40,868 nt of DNA, from positions 1 through 40,868 of the forward strand of contig JAEXNT010000039.1 of the NCBI GenBank assembly GCA_023439545.1, written 5' to 3'. The DNA is from Bacillota bacterium (lineage in GTDB: Bacteria; Bacillota; Clostridia; Acetivibrionales; DTU013). The notes beneath the pieces are model-generated. The model was not told where the DNA came from, did not search any database, and was given only the letters and a program-made list of their open reading frames with translations. The position numbers were made by a program, and so were the translations under genes. Below, in pieces: positions 30,387 through 39,377 of the stretch. The stretch's first letter is position 1, and the number at the start of each line of letters is the position of its first letter.

Positions 30387-32489
30387 ATGATTAAAATCAG
30401 CGATAGAAAAACTAAAGGTTATGACGCTTGGTTGGGATACCCTTCTTTTGACCAGTCCAAGTCGAAAAATATTGTTTCTTCATTTAAGGGAATATACAGC
30501 AGTTCATCCGATATTCAGCTGGAAACTGCAAAAAGCGAATTGAAATCCGCATTCAAGTCGATTTTTGGAAAAGTCCTGCAGAAGTGCGAAACACCCCTCG
30601 CAGACAATATAGTCGTGCTCTCAAAGCTGGACAATATAGCCTCGGATTCCAGGAAACCGGACGATACGTACTGCATGAGCCTGATTACGGACGATGAAAA
30701 ATTGAGGATAGGACAGGAAGGCTATATAATTAAAAATTATAAGTCGGCTTCGGGAAGAGGCTTGATAATAGCCGGGAAAACAGGCGCAGGTGTACTTTAT
30801 GGGATATTCTCGTTTATTCGCCTTATCCAGAAGGGCAGCTTCAATGAAAATACCGTTATCATTGACAACCCGGCCGTCGGCCTGCGTATGCTCAATCATT
30901 GGGATAATATGGACGGAAGCATCGAAAGGGGTTACTCAGGCAATTCCTTCTATTTTGAGAATGACAGGATTACAAGCGACTATTCGAGGATCCTCGATTT
31001 TGCGAGGCTTATGGCGTCTGTCGGTATAAACGGGATCGTTTTGAACAACGTGAATGTACACAAGATCGAAACTTATCTCATAACCGACAGGTTTCTCCCC
31101 AAGGTTGCGAAAATTGCCGCGATATTCCGCCAGTACGGTATCAAAACCTTCCTCAGCGCCAATTATTCCAGCTCGATAGATCTTGGAGGCCTTGAGACAG
31201 CCGATCCTCTGGATCCTGAAGTACAGGCCTGGTGGAACGCAAAGGTTGACGAAATATATAGATACATACCTGATTTCGGAGGCTTCCTGGTAAAGGCGGA
31301 CTCGGAATTCAGGCCGGGGCCGTTCACCTATGGAAGGGACCACGCCCAGGGCGCCAATATGCTTGCGAAAGCTTTAAAGCCCCATGGTGGTCTGGTGATC
31401 TGGCGCTGCTTCGTTTACAACTGCCAGCAGGACTGGAGGGACAGAGTGACGGACAGGGCAAACGCAGCCTATGACAATTTCATGCCATTGGACGGCAGCT
31501 TCGACGATAACGTACTGCTGCAGATTAAGAACGGGCCAATGGATTTTCAAGTCAGAGAGCCCGCTTCTCCTCTGCTCGGGGGTATCAAAAAAACCAACAT
31601 TATGCTTGAACTCCAAATCACGCAGGAATATACCGGACAGCAGAAACACGTATGTTACCTGGCTCCGGCATGGAAGGCCGTGCTGGATTTTGATACCTGC
31701 AGCGATGGCAAGGGTTCAACCGTAAAGTCGCTGTTGTCGGGAGCAAGCGCAAAAGGACAACTCTCCGGCATGGCCGCGGTTTCCAACACCGGAAATGATA
31801 TGAACTGGACAGGACACGATCTGGCACAGGCAAACCTTTATTGCTTCGGCAGACTTTCATGGAATCCTGATCTGAGTTCAGAAGAAATTGCTGAAGAATG
31901 GATATGCAGCACATTCGGCGCCGATCCGTCCGTAAAAGAGACGGTAAGCGGGATGCTGTTGGATTCCTGCCGCATATATGAAAACTATACTTCGCCCCTC
32001 GGTATTGGCTGGATGATCAATCCCGGACACCATTACGGCCCCAATGTCGACGGGTATGAGTACTCGGCCTGGGGCACCTATCACCGATCCGACTGCAACG
32101 GCATGGGTGTCGACAGGACCAGCGCTTCCGGCACCGGTTATGCCGGGAGATATTTCCCGCCGAACTCGGATATGTATGAAAAGCCGGAAACCTGCCCTGA
32201 AGAATTGCTGCTGTTCTTCCATCATATACCGTACAAGTATAAATTGAAAACCGGCAAGACAATGATACAGCACATCTATGATTCACATTTTGAAGGAGCT
32301 GATCAGGCCGCCGAACTTGTGGAAAAATGGAAGCTGCTGAGCGGAAAAATCGGGCCCCAATGCTTCGATAGGGTGTTGAAAAGGCTGCAGGAGCAGGCTG
32401 AAAGTGCGTGTGAATGGCGCGATGTCGTAAATACTTACTTCTACAGGAAGAGCGGCATACCGGATAAAAAGGGACGCAAGATCTATTGA
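30387..32489 (+). CDS. aguA: Alpha-glucuronidase, glycoside hydrolase family 67
   Basis: This 700-residue enzyme removes (4-O-methyl)glucuronic acid from the non-reducing end of xylo-oligosaccharides (aldouronates). The start ATG 30387 follows AGAAAGG by 6 bases. An N-terminal GH67N-like domain lies at about 1-130. The central barrel has PAVGLRMLNHWDNMDGSIERG, SVGINGIVLNNVN, GFLVKADSEFRPGPF (acid Glu near 307), DGSFDDNVLLQIKNGPMDFQ (Asp near 369) and VREPASPL (Glu near 391). These correspond to the catalytic set known in GH67. The C-terminal GH67C domain has YTSPLGIGWMINPGHHYGP. No signal peptide is present, so it works in the cytoplasm on imported oligosaccharides. Confidence 0.96.
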   Translation: MIKISDRKTKGYDAWLGYPSFDQSKSKNIVSSFKGIYSSSSDIQLETAKSELKSAFKSIFGKVLQKCETPLADNIVVLSKLDNIASDSRKPDDTYCMSLITDDEKLRIGQEGYIIKNYKSASGRGLIIAGKTGAGVLYGIFSFIRLIQKGSFNENTVIIDNPAVGLRMLNHWDNMDGSIERGYSGNSFYFENDRITSDYSRILDFARLMASVGINGIVLNNVNVHKIETYLITDRFLPKVAKIAAIFRQYGIKTFLSANYSSSIDLGGLETADPLDPEVQAWWNAKVDEIYRYIPDFGGFLVKADSEFRPGPFTYGRDHAQGANMLAKALKPHGGLVIWRCFVYNCQQDWRDRVTDRANAAYDNFMPLDGSFDDNVLLQIKNGPMDFQVREPASPLLGGIKKTNIMLELQITQEYTGQQKHVCYLAPAWKAVLDFDTCSDGKGSTVKSLLSGASAKGQLSGMAAVSNTGNDMNWTGHDLAQANLYCFGRLSWNPDLSSEEIAEEWICSTFGADPSVKETVSGMLLDSCRIYENYTSPLGIGWMINPGHHYGPNVDGYEYSAWGTYHRSDCNGMGVDRTSASGTGYAGRYFPPNSDMYEKPETCPEELLLFFHHIPYKYKLKTGKTMIQHIYDSHFEGADQAAELVEKWKLLSGKIGPQCFDRVLKRLQEQAESACEWRDVVNTYFYRKSGIPDKKGRKIY

Positions 32490-32511
32490 CAATCAGGTAA
32501 GACAAAGGGTC

Positions 32512-32557
32512 AACTGAAACAGGGGGGACGGTTCTGAACCGTCCCCCTGTTTCAGTT
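32512..32557. terminator. Long near-perfect palindrome after aguA (terminator or REP-like unit)
   Basis: The arms of about 22 bp, with one extra C in the left one, pair around TG. The core is GGGACGGTTC/GAACCGTCCC flanked by GAAACAG/CTGTTTC. It lies 23 bases after the aguA stop. There is no long T-run, but the stem is very stable. GGGACGGTTC palindromes recur in clostridial genomes, so it could be a dispersed repeat. Confidence 0.7.
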
Positions 32558-32668
32558 TGCCTTATGATTCCGCTTCTGATATACTATTGTAAATCAAAAC
32601 TGCAAATAATAGTTTAGCTGCAACGCAGCAATGCAATTATAAAGAGCGTAGTGCAATGAGGTGTTTTT

Positions 32669-33964
32669 ATGGATATAACTCAAACCTGCAAGAAGGTGGA
32701 ATCAGCCTCGATAAGGCTTGCTGCGGCAGGCAGCGAATTGAAGGACAAAGCTCTCCTGAGAATAGCCGATTACCTTGACACGCATAAAGATGAAATATTC
32801 AAGGCAAACAAGGAGGATTTGAGGAGGAGCGAAGCCGAAAGCCTCCCCTCCCCGCTGCTGAAAAGGCTCAAATTCGATGAAGCCAAGCTTTCCGATGTCA
32901 TTGCCGGGATACAAAGCCTGGTCGGGCTCGAAGACCCTGTCGGCAGGACGCTGCTTTCCACGGAGCTTGACAAGGATCTGGAGCTTTACAGGGTCACATG
33001 CCCTATAGGCGTTATTGGAATAATATTCGAATCGAGGCCCGATGCGCTTGTGCAGATCTCAACGTTATGCCTGAAAAGCGGAAACGGCGTATTGCTGAAG
33101 GGAGGCTCGGAAGCGAGGGAAACCAACCGTATACTTTCTGAGCTCATAATATCGGCTACACAGGCGGCAGGTATACCTGAGGGCTGGTGCGCCCTTCTCG
33201 AAACAAGGGCCGATATAAACGAACTCCTGAAGCAGGATAAATACGTAGATCTCATCATCCCGAGGGGTTCAAACGAATTTGTGAAATATATAATGGACAA
33301 TACCAGCATCCCGGTCATGGGACACGCGGACGGTATATGCCACTGCTATATAGACGACCCGTCAGACACCGCTATGGCCGTGAGCATCGCAATAGATTCC
33401 AAGACGCAGTATGTTGCCGTGTGCAACGCGATGGAAACACTTCTCGTACACAGGAATGCGGCCGGCGCCTTCCTGCCGATGCTTAAAAAAGCCGCCGATG
33501 AGAAGAACGTAGAGCTGCTCGGCTGCTCTGATACGGTATCCATAATACCGGTGAAAGCGGCATGTGAACAGGACTGGAAAACGGAATATCTTGATTATAA
33601 ACTGTCGGTCAGGGTCGTAAAGGATATGGATGAGGCCATAGAACATATAAATACTTACGGCTCCGGCCATACGGATGCCATAGTCACATCCGACAAGGAG
33701 CACGCGGCTCGTTTCATGACTCTTGTCGATTCGGGCAACGTATTCTGGAACTGCTCGACGCGCTTCAGCGACGGATTCAAGTACGGCTTTGGAGCCGAGG
33801 TGGGCATCAGTACAGGAAAACTCCACGCAAGAGGGCCTGTCGGCCTTGAAGGCCTCGTCAGCTACAAATACAACCTTATAGGCAACGGACAGATCGTGGC
33901 CGATTATGCTGAAAAAAGAAAAAGCTTTACACACAGGAAGCTCGATAAAAAATTCCCGCTGTGA
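32669..33964 (+). CDS. proA: Glutamate-5-semialdehyde dehydrogenase (gamma-glutamyl phosphate reductase)
   Basis: This 431-residue NADPH-dependent enzyme catalyses the second step of proline synthesis. Typical stretches are VTCPIGVIGIIFESRPDALV, CLKSGNGVLLKGGSEA, DLIIPRGSNEFVKYI, VMGHADGICHCYID, the catalytic Cys252 in YVAVCNAMETLLVH, and ARGPVGLEGLVSYKY. It is complete and of normal length. Its partner proB is 10.5 kb away on the other strand, with the glucuronidase locus between. It converges with the permease gene at 33968 with only 3 bases between the stops and no terminator visible. Confidence 0.95.
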   Translation: MDITQTCKKVESASIRLAAAGSELKDKALLRIADYLDTHKDEIFKANKEDLRRSEAESLPSPLLKRLKFDEAKLSDVIAGIQSLVGLEDPVGRTLLSTELDKDLELYRVTCPIGVIGIIFESRPDALVQISTLCLKSGNGVLLKGGSEARETNRILSELIISATQAAGIPEGWCALLETRADINELLKQDKYVDLIIPRGSNEFVKYIMDNTSIPVMGHADGICHCYIDDPSDTAMAVSIAIDSKTQYVAVCNAMETLLVHRNAAGAFLPMLKKAADEKNVELLGCSDTVSIIPVKAACEQDWKTEYLDYKLSVRVVKDMDEAIEHINTYGSGHTDAIVTSDKEHAARFMTLVDSGNVFWNCSTRFSDGFKYGFGAEVGISTGKLHARGPVGLEGLVSYKYNLIGNGQIVADYAEKRKSFTHRKLDKKFPL

Positions 33965-33967
33965 CTT

Positions 33968-34816
33968 TTACCCTTTGACAGCGCCTACGGTCAGGCTTTT
34001 TATGATCTTGTCGTTAAGGAAGAAATACACTATCAGGCTCGGTATGACCATTATTACCACAGCCGCCAGCTGAATGGCCCAGCTTGTGGAATACTGGCCC
34101 CGGAAACGCGTCAGGCTGACGGGCAGCGTCATCTTGTCCGGATCCGACATGAAGATCAGTGCAAACATCAGCTCATTCCATGCAGCGACAAAGTTGAAGA
34201 TCGATATTGTAGCTATTGATGACTTGGAAAGCGGGAATATCATTCTCCAAAATACCGTTCGCATTTTGCATCCGTCCATGACCGCAGCTTCCTCTATTTC
34301 CTTCGGGAAAGAAGCCATGAAACCTCCCAGTATGAATATCGAGGTCGGCAGCGCAAATGCTACATATGGCAGTATAAGCGAGATATAACGGTTCAGTATG
34401 TTTATACTGTTGAAAACCAGGAATAAAGGTATAAGCGTAGAATGTATAGGTATCATGATACCTATCAGGAAAATTCCCAGCGCAACGCCGGAAAATCTCC
34501 ATTTGAATCTTTTGATGGAGAATGCCGCCATAGCTGATACTATTATCGTAATAGCGATGGAACTGACCGAGACTATGACCGAGTTGAAAAAACTGATACC
34601 GATTTTTCCCGAGGTCCACGCAGTGACATAATTGATGAACTGCATCGACGAAACTATGGACCACGGATTGCCGAACAGCTCGTTATCCGTCTTCAGCGAA
34701 TTGAACAACAGCCATAAGAGCGGATACAGGTAGGCCAGCGATAAAATGTACAATAGTACATAGACTATTACTCTTGATATGGATAACTTTTTTTCTTGCC
34801 CGATCGATTCCGACAT
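33968..34816 (-). CDS. Sugar ABC transporter permease, MalG-like (CUT1)
   Basis: This 282-residue protein has six helices. The EAA loop reads FPKEIEEAAVMDGCKMRTVF, then PLSKSSIATISIF. The N-terminal YLYPLLWLLFNSLKTDNE and the C-terminal DKIIKSLTVGAVKG are standard for MalG/AraQ-type permeases. The start follows GGAGGAGAG. It is the last gene of a three-gene importer (binding protein, MalF-like, MalG-like), again without its own ATPase. The substrate is unknown. Confidence 0.93.
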   Translation of the reverse strand: MSESIGQEKKLSISRVIVYVLLYILSLAYLYPLLWLLFNSLKTDNELFGNPWSIVSSMQFINYVTAWTSGKIGISFFNSVIVSVSSIAITIIVSAMAAFSIKRFKWRFSGVALGIFLIGIMIPIHSTLIPLFLVFNSINILNRYISLILPYVAFALPTSIFILGGFMASFPKEIEEAAVMDGCKMRTVFWRMIFPLSKSSIATISIFNFVAAWNELMFALIFMSDPDKMTLPVSLTRFRGQYSTSWAIQLAAVVIMVIPSLIVYFFLNDKIIKSLTVGAVKG

Positions 34817-34864
34817 TATTTTGATCTCTCCTCCGGTAAATAAATCTGTAAATTCGGCATTTCT

Positions 34865-35752
34865 TTAATAAAGCTGCACGTCTTCGGATCTGAATACCCT
34901 GTTCAGAATTACGGTGACTAGCAGGCACAACGCGAGAAGAACGACCGCGATTGCGCTTCCGTAGCCATACTGCATATCTCTGAAGGATTTATAGTACATA
35001 TAGAGGGCGACCACCTCACTCGCATGATTCGGGCCTCCGTTGGACATAACATAGATAAGGTCGAAATAGCGGAGTGAACCGGTGGCGATAAGTACGGTAT
35101 CGATCCCGATAATGGGCTTTATCAGAGGTATCGTGATATATATCGTCCTCTGCAGGAACGTTGCGCCGTCTATGGTAGAGCTCTCATTCACGCTCTCGGG
35201 GACATTTTCGATAGCGGCAAGATACAATATCATATGGTAGCCGATAAATTGCCAGCTTATGACAACCAGGATGGAAGGCAGCACACTCCTTTCATCCGCA
35301 AGAAACAGTATGGGCTTGCCGATGATTCCGAAAGTCGTCAATAATTTATTCAGCAGACCGAAATCGGGATTGTATATGAAGGACCACATCAGGCCGATCG
35401 CTACGCTGGCCAGGATATTCGGCATAAAATACACGGTTTTGAAGTATCTGCCGCCTTTGATGTTGCTTGAAAGCGCAATTGCGAGAAGTATGGCCAGAGG
35501 CACCTGAACAAGTACTGAAAAAACCAGCAGCAGCATCGTATTCCTTAGGCTTCCTTTGAAAATGTCGTCAATAGTAAAAAGCTGTATGAAATTTCTGAAG
35601 CCCGCATATCTCTTGATATCTACAAGATTCCACTTGAAAAAGCTGTTGTACACGGTACTGAATACAGGCAGGGCAACGATCCCTACATAAATAAGCGCAG
35701 CGGGAAATAAAAACAGGAATATAGTCTTTTTATTTCTGAGCATGGCGTCCAT
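34865..35752 (-). CDS. Sugar ABC transporter permease, MalF-like (CUT1)
   Basis: About 295 residues from ATG 35752, which lies 8 bases after AAGGAG. Six helices are present. The EAA-type loop is VNESSTIDGATFLQRTIYIT and IPLIKPIIGIDTV. Family markers include GFRNFIQLFTIDDIF and MSNGGPNHASEVVALYMY. It is the partner of the permease at 33968, 48 bases downstream, and of the binding protein at 35847. Confidence 0.93.
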   Translation of the reverse strand: MDAMLRNKKTIFLFLFPAALIYVGIVALPVFSTVYNSFFKWNLVDIKRYAGFRNFIQLFTIDDIFKGSLRNTMLLLVFSVLVQVPLAILLAIALSSNIKGGRYFKTVYFMPNILASVAIGLMWSFIYNPDFGLLNKLLTTFGIIGKPILFLADERSVLPSILVVISWQFIGYHMILYLAAIENVPESVNESSTIDGATFLQRTIYITIPLIKPIIGIDTVLIATGSLRYFDLIYVMSNGGPNHASEVVALYMYYKSFRDMQYGYGSAIAVVLLALCLLVTVILNRVFRSEDVQLY

Positions 35753-35846
35753 AGTCAAGTCTCCTTATCATTGTGAAGAGTATGCCTGAAGGATCAGCTC
35801 CGGCAGCCTTCATAACGGCCGCCGGAATTGACCGGCCTGCTTTTTA

Positions 35847-37176
35847 TTACTTGTTCTGTTCCGTAAACTTCTGAAGGTTCTTGAATTGGTCTTCAGGTTT
35901 CTTACCGGCTGTGATCGCCTGGATAGTATTGTTGTATTCGTTGCCTATGGTAGCGCCGAGGCCTACGTCATAGAATACGAACAGTTCCTTCATGTCTTTC
36001 AGGAGGCTTGCGACCTTCAAGGCGATCGGGTTCACCTTGGATTGGTCGGCAGCGGCGTTTGTCGCAATAAGGTTGCCCGCTTCATTCAGCTTGGTCTGGA
36101 TGGCAGGATCCGATATAGTCTTGATAAATTCGGCTCCTGCATCAACAACTGTGGACTTCGCCGAAATAGCGAAGTTCTGGTCGGGTTGACCGACCCAGCT
36201 GTCGGCATTGCCCTTGCCTCCTGTAATTTCGGGGAACTTGCAGACGTCGAGCTTATCCTTCATATCGTTATACAGTTGCTGAATAGCCCAGCTTCCCATA
36301 AACAGCATCCCGCATTTCCCAGCCCTGAAATCCGCTTGTGCAGGATCGTTGTCGAGCGCATTGAAGCCGGCAGGGAATGCTCCCATTTTGGCCAGATCGG
36401 CCATACGTCTGCCGCCCTCGATGAAGGCCGGATCCTCCCATGTGCCGGCGCCGTTGTATACATTATTGAAAGGAGCTGTTCCGCCGACACGATTGATTAT
36501 TATCTCGCTTAGCATCGCTCCGACCCACGGCGCCTTGTTGCCAAGCGCAAACGGAGTTACGCCGTTGTCCTTGAGGACTTTGACTATGTTAAGCAGATCA
36601 TCGTAAGTTTTGGGCTCGGTTAAACTATATTTTTTGAATATATCCTTGTTGTAGAAGAGGCATGCGACAGTCTGCGTCGTGGGCAAAGCATATACTTTCC
36701 CGTCGAATTCGAGGGAGGTGTAGACGCCCGGCACATACCTGTTCTTCCATTCAGTATCGCTGTTGAGCTTGCCCGTCAGATCATAGACCTTTCCAGCCTG
36801 AACGAACGGTTTGAGGAAGCCTGCCGCCCAGGTATTGAATACGTCCGGCGCCTGGTTTGCCGCCATTGAGGCTGCAATCTTGGTCTTGTACTGTTCCTGT
36901 TCGGTAAAATCTACAGTAGCGGTGGCGTTGAGCTTGTTGTTCTGATTGAACGTATTGACTGCTTCCTTGATTATCTGGGAGTTCGGGTCGGTTTCGATAC
37001 CCCAGCAGGAGATTTTTACGTTGACTTTTGCGGCGGGAGTAGTCTGAGCCGTAGTGCTTCCGGCAGTCGTCGTCTGATTCGTGGCCGGCGGATTCGCAGG
37101 ATTATTGGCGCAGCCGGTCAGCATGTATGGAAAAGATAAGCAGAAGCAAAGCAGAACGACAAAAAATTTTTTTCAT
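35847..37176 (-). CDS. Sugar-binding lipoprotein of the second ABC importer, with a frameshift in its signal peptide
   Basis: The frame from ATG 37124 (425 residues) reads MLTGCANNP, a lipobox without a signal peptide before it. The only good ribosome site, AAGGAGG, precedes ATG 37176, which is one base out of frame: it reads MKKIFCRSALL and then stays in the wrong frame. Removing one A from the A7-T6 run after the start would give MKKFFVVLLCFCLSFPYML, then TGC, a perfect lipoprotein signal. The mature domain is a family 1 binding protein (ISCWGIETDPNSQIIKEAVN, ANQAPDVFNTWAAGFLKP, GMLFMGSWAIQQLYND). It is either phase-variable, rescued by slippage on the homopolymer, or a sequencing error. 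Confidence 0.85.
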
Positions 37177-37382
37177 TGAAGAATATCCTCCTTCTATTCA
37201 CAAATTAATTATTCTGACGTTAAGCTTATGATTCCCAATAAAATCGAAAGAGATGCCATAAAATGACCTTTTATATAAAAATGTGACTAAATAAGGCTGT
37301 TCAGGTCGTTTAATACTTTTCTAGAAACATTGGAACAGATTTTACATAATATGAATTGAGAATTGCGAAACTGGTGATATAT

Positions 37383-37778
37383 ATGGAAAATCCGATGAAC
37401 ATAGAGAATATAACAAACGCCCTTGTCGTAATGCAAAAACTGAAACAGTTGCACAACCCCGCACAACGGGACGAAAACAGGAGTGGCGCCGGCGCCGTGC
37501 ATCCTGACAGACTCACGCTGATGCATGAAATACTAACAGTAATTGAGAACTTCCTGCCGCTGGCAAGGGGCGGATCTTTCGGCCTGGCCTTCCAACAGGG
37601 CAGCAGGTACAGCGGAGCATACCGGGAATTGAAAGGCCATATCAGAACCATGGGCAGGAGCAAGCCCGAAATGCAGTACGTTATGAAGACGCTTAGGCTG
37701 GTCGTCCCGGTGCTCGATAACAGGCAGAAGGTCTATCTGGATAAGTTCATAAAAATAGTTGAGATCATACAGTCTTGA
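37383..37778 (+). CDS. Small helical protein of unknown function
   Basis: This 131-residue protein from ATG 37383 (GGTGAT just upstream) begins MENPMNIENITNALVVMQKL. It is polar, Met- and Leu-rich and appears all-helical, without signal peptide or membrane segment. A Gly/Ser-rich centre (LARGGSFGLAFQQGSRYSGA) separates two helical halves; the end reads YLDKFIKIVEIIQS. I do not recognise a family. It is followed 32 bases later by the pflA start, so the two are probably co-transcribed. Confidence 0.7.
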   Translation: MENPMNIENITNALVVMQKLKQLHNPAQRDENRSGAGAVHPDRLTLMHEILTVIENFLPLARGGSFGLAFQQGSRYSGAYRELKGHIRTMGRSKPEMQYVMKTLRLVVPVLDNRQKVYLDKFIKIVEIIQS

Positions 37779-37810
37779 CTTCCCTGCATATAAAGAAGGA
37801 TAATACCTGT

Positions 37811-38515
37811 ATGGGACGGATACATTCTTTTGAAACATTCGGCACACTGGACGGGCCGGGTATAAGATTTGTCATTTTCATGCAGGGCTGCCCCCTTCAC
37901 TGCCTTTACTGCCACAATCGGGATACATGGGATAATTGCGGCGGACACGAATATACGGTGGAACAGGTCATGGCCGAGGTCATGAAATATGTCAGTTATT
38001 TCAGGTTTTCCGGGGGGGGCGTCACGGTCTCGGGCGGAGAGCCTCTTCTTCAGCGCGCTTTTGTTACCGAATTGTTCTCAAGCTGCCGCAAAAACGGCAT
38101 CCATACCGCCCTGGACACCAGCGGTTATACCGATCTTGAAGGGCTTGACGGGCTGCTCTCCCTTACCGACCTGGTATTGCTCGACATCAAGCATGCCGGC
38201 GAGGAGGGACACCGCATTATATCCGGCGTTGGCCGTGATAAACCAACCGCCTTTGCGCGTTTGCTCTCGGAAAGGAACATCCCGGTTTGGATACGCTACG
38301 TACTAGTCCCCGGTTATACGGATTCGGACGAAGATCTTTTTGCCGCCGCTTCATTTATTAAGAGTATGGATAATGTTCAGAAGGTTGAAGTGCTACCATA
38401 CCATTCCATGGGCTCTTTCAAATGGGAAGAGCTGGGATTGGAATATCCTCTGCGGGGAGTTCCCGAGCCCGATGATGAAAGTGTAAGCAAGGCCCGCGGG
38501 ATCCTCGGAGCGTAG
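37811..38515 (+). CDS. pflA: Pyruvate formate-lyase activating enzyme (radical SAM)
   Basis: This 234-residue enzyme installs the glycyl radical on pyruvate formate-lyase. The start at ATG 37811 gives the usual MGRIHSFETFGTLDGPGIRF. The radical SAM cluster motif CPLHCLYCHN (CX3CX2C) is followed by FSGGGVTVSGGEPLLQ (SAM binding), LDTSGYT, LLDIKH and VLVPGYTD. Length and motif order fit PflA rather than the longer activases with extra ferredoxin clusters. No formate-lyase gene is adjacent within the window, so its partner must be encoded elsewhere. Confidence 0.92.
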   Translation: MGRIHSFETFGTLDGPGIRFVIFMQGCPLHCLYCHNRDTWDNCGGHEYTVEQVMAEVMKYVSYFRFSGGGVTVSGGEPLLQRAFVTELFSSCRKNGIHTALDTSGYTDLEGLDGLLSLTDLVLLDIKHAGEEGHRIISGVGRDKPTAFARLLSERNIPVWIRYVLVPGYTDSDEDLFAAASFIKSMDNVQKVEVLPYHSMGSFKWEELGLEYPLRGVPEPDDESVSKARGILGA

Positions 38516-38519
38516 CTTA

Positions 38520-38592
38520 TCCCGGCATTCCGGTGTTCCTGCGTTCCCGTGATCTTGTGTTCCGGCGTCCCGGCGTCCTGCCATCCGGCCCA
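38520..38592. repeat. Degenerate short tandem repeats after pflA
   Basis: Imperfect units of the type CCGGTGTTCC, CCGGCATTCC, GCGTTCCCG and CCGGCGTCC follow each other for about 70 bases right after the pflA stop. They are far richer in GC than the AT-rich gap that follows. They look like a decayed minisatellite. No gene function is seen. Confidence 0.5.
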
Positions 38593-38818
38593 TTTCAATA
38601 CATATCTATAATAACCGGCCTGCCGGCTTTACAGCATTTTTATGACGGCATATCCATGCCTTTGTCCGGATTTTCATCATTTTTTTACTTGCTTTACCCA
38701 ATAGTGATTGACAATAATTTCATAGTATGATAATAATGAATTGTTTTATTAGTTTAGTGATTCTAAACAAAATGTTTATGTATAAATACAGCCTTAAGAT
38801 GTGAAGGAAAGAGATTTT

Positions 38819-39358
38819 ATGAAAATCGGAAACAAAATCAAAATGCTGAGGGTAAAGAACGGACTGACACAGGAAGAGCTGGCGGACAGGAGCGAACTCT
38901 CGAAGGGCTTCATATCGCAGATCGAGCGTGATCTTACCTCCCCTTCCATCGCAACGCTCGTGGATCTACTGCAATGTCTCGGCACCAATCTTAAGGATTT
39001 TTTCAATGAGATAGACGACGAAAAACTGGTTTTCAGCAGGGATGACGCATTCGTAAAAGAAAACCCGGAGCTTCAGCACGAGATTAGGTGGATCGTTCCG
39101 GACTCCCAGAAGAACCGCATGGAGCCGATAATATTGAAACTGGCTGCAGGCGGGGCCTCCGAGACCGACGATCCGCATGAAGGAGAAGAATTCGGTTATG
39201 TTTTGGCAGGCAGTATTTTTGTAAACCTGGCAAACAGAAAATACAGGGTCAGGAAGGACGAAAGCTTTTATTTCAAGCCAAACGCCGTACATTCCATATC
39301 GAACGCGGGTAAAACGGAAGCAAAGCTTCTGTGGGTTTCGACGCCGCCGAGCTTTTAA
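38819..39358 (+). CDS. XRE-cupin transcriptional regulator of polyamine transport
   Basis: This 179-residue protein starts at ATG 38819 after GAAGGAAAGAG. The N-terminal HTH_3 domain (2-60) has IKMLRVKNGLTQEELADRSE, SKGFISQIERDLTSPSIATL. The C-terminal cupin (about 105-175) has HEGEEFGYVLAGSIFVNLAN and SFYFKPNAVHSISNAG. Regulators of this PuuR-like layout directly precede potABCD in many clostridia and bacilli, and here potA follows after 19 bases. It probably represses or tunes the operon in response to a polyamine bound by the cupin. Confidence 0.88.
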   Translation: MKIGNKIKMLRVKNGLTQEELADRSELSKGFISQIERDLTSPSIATLVDLLQCLGTNLKDFFNEIDDEKLVFSRDDAFVKENPELQHEIRWIVPDSQKNRMEPIILKLAAGGASETDDPHEGEEFGYVLAGSIFVNLANRKYRVRKDESFYFKPNAVHSISNAGKTEAKLLWVSTPPSF

Positions 39359-39377
39359 TAATGAAGGGAGTTAGAAT

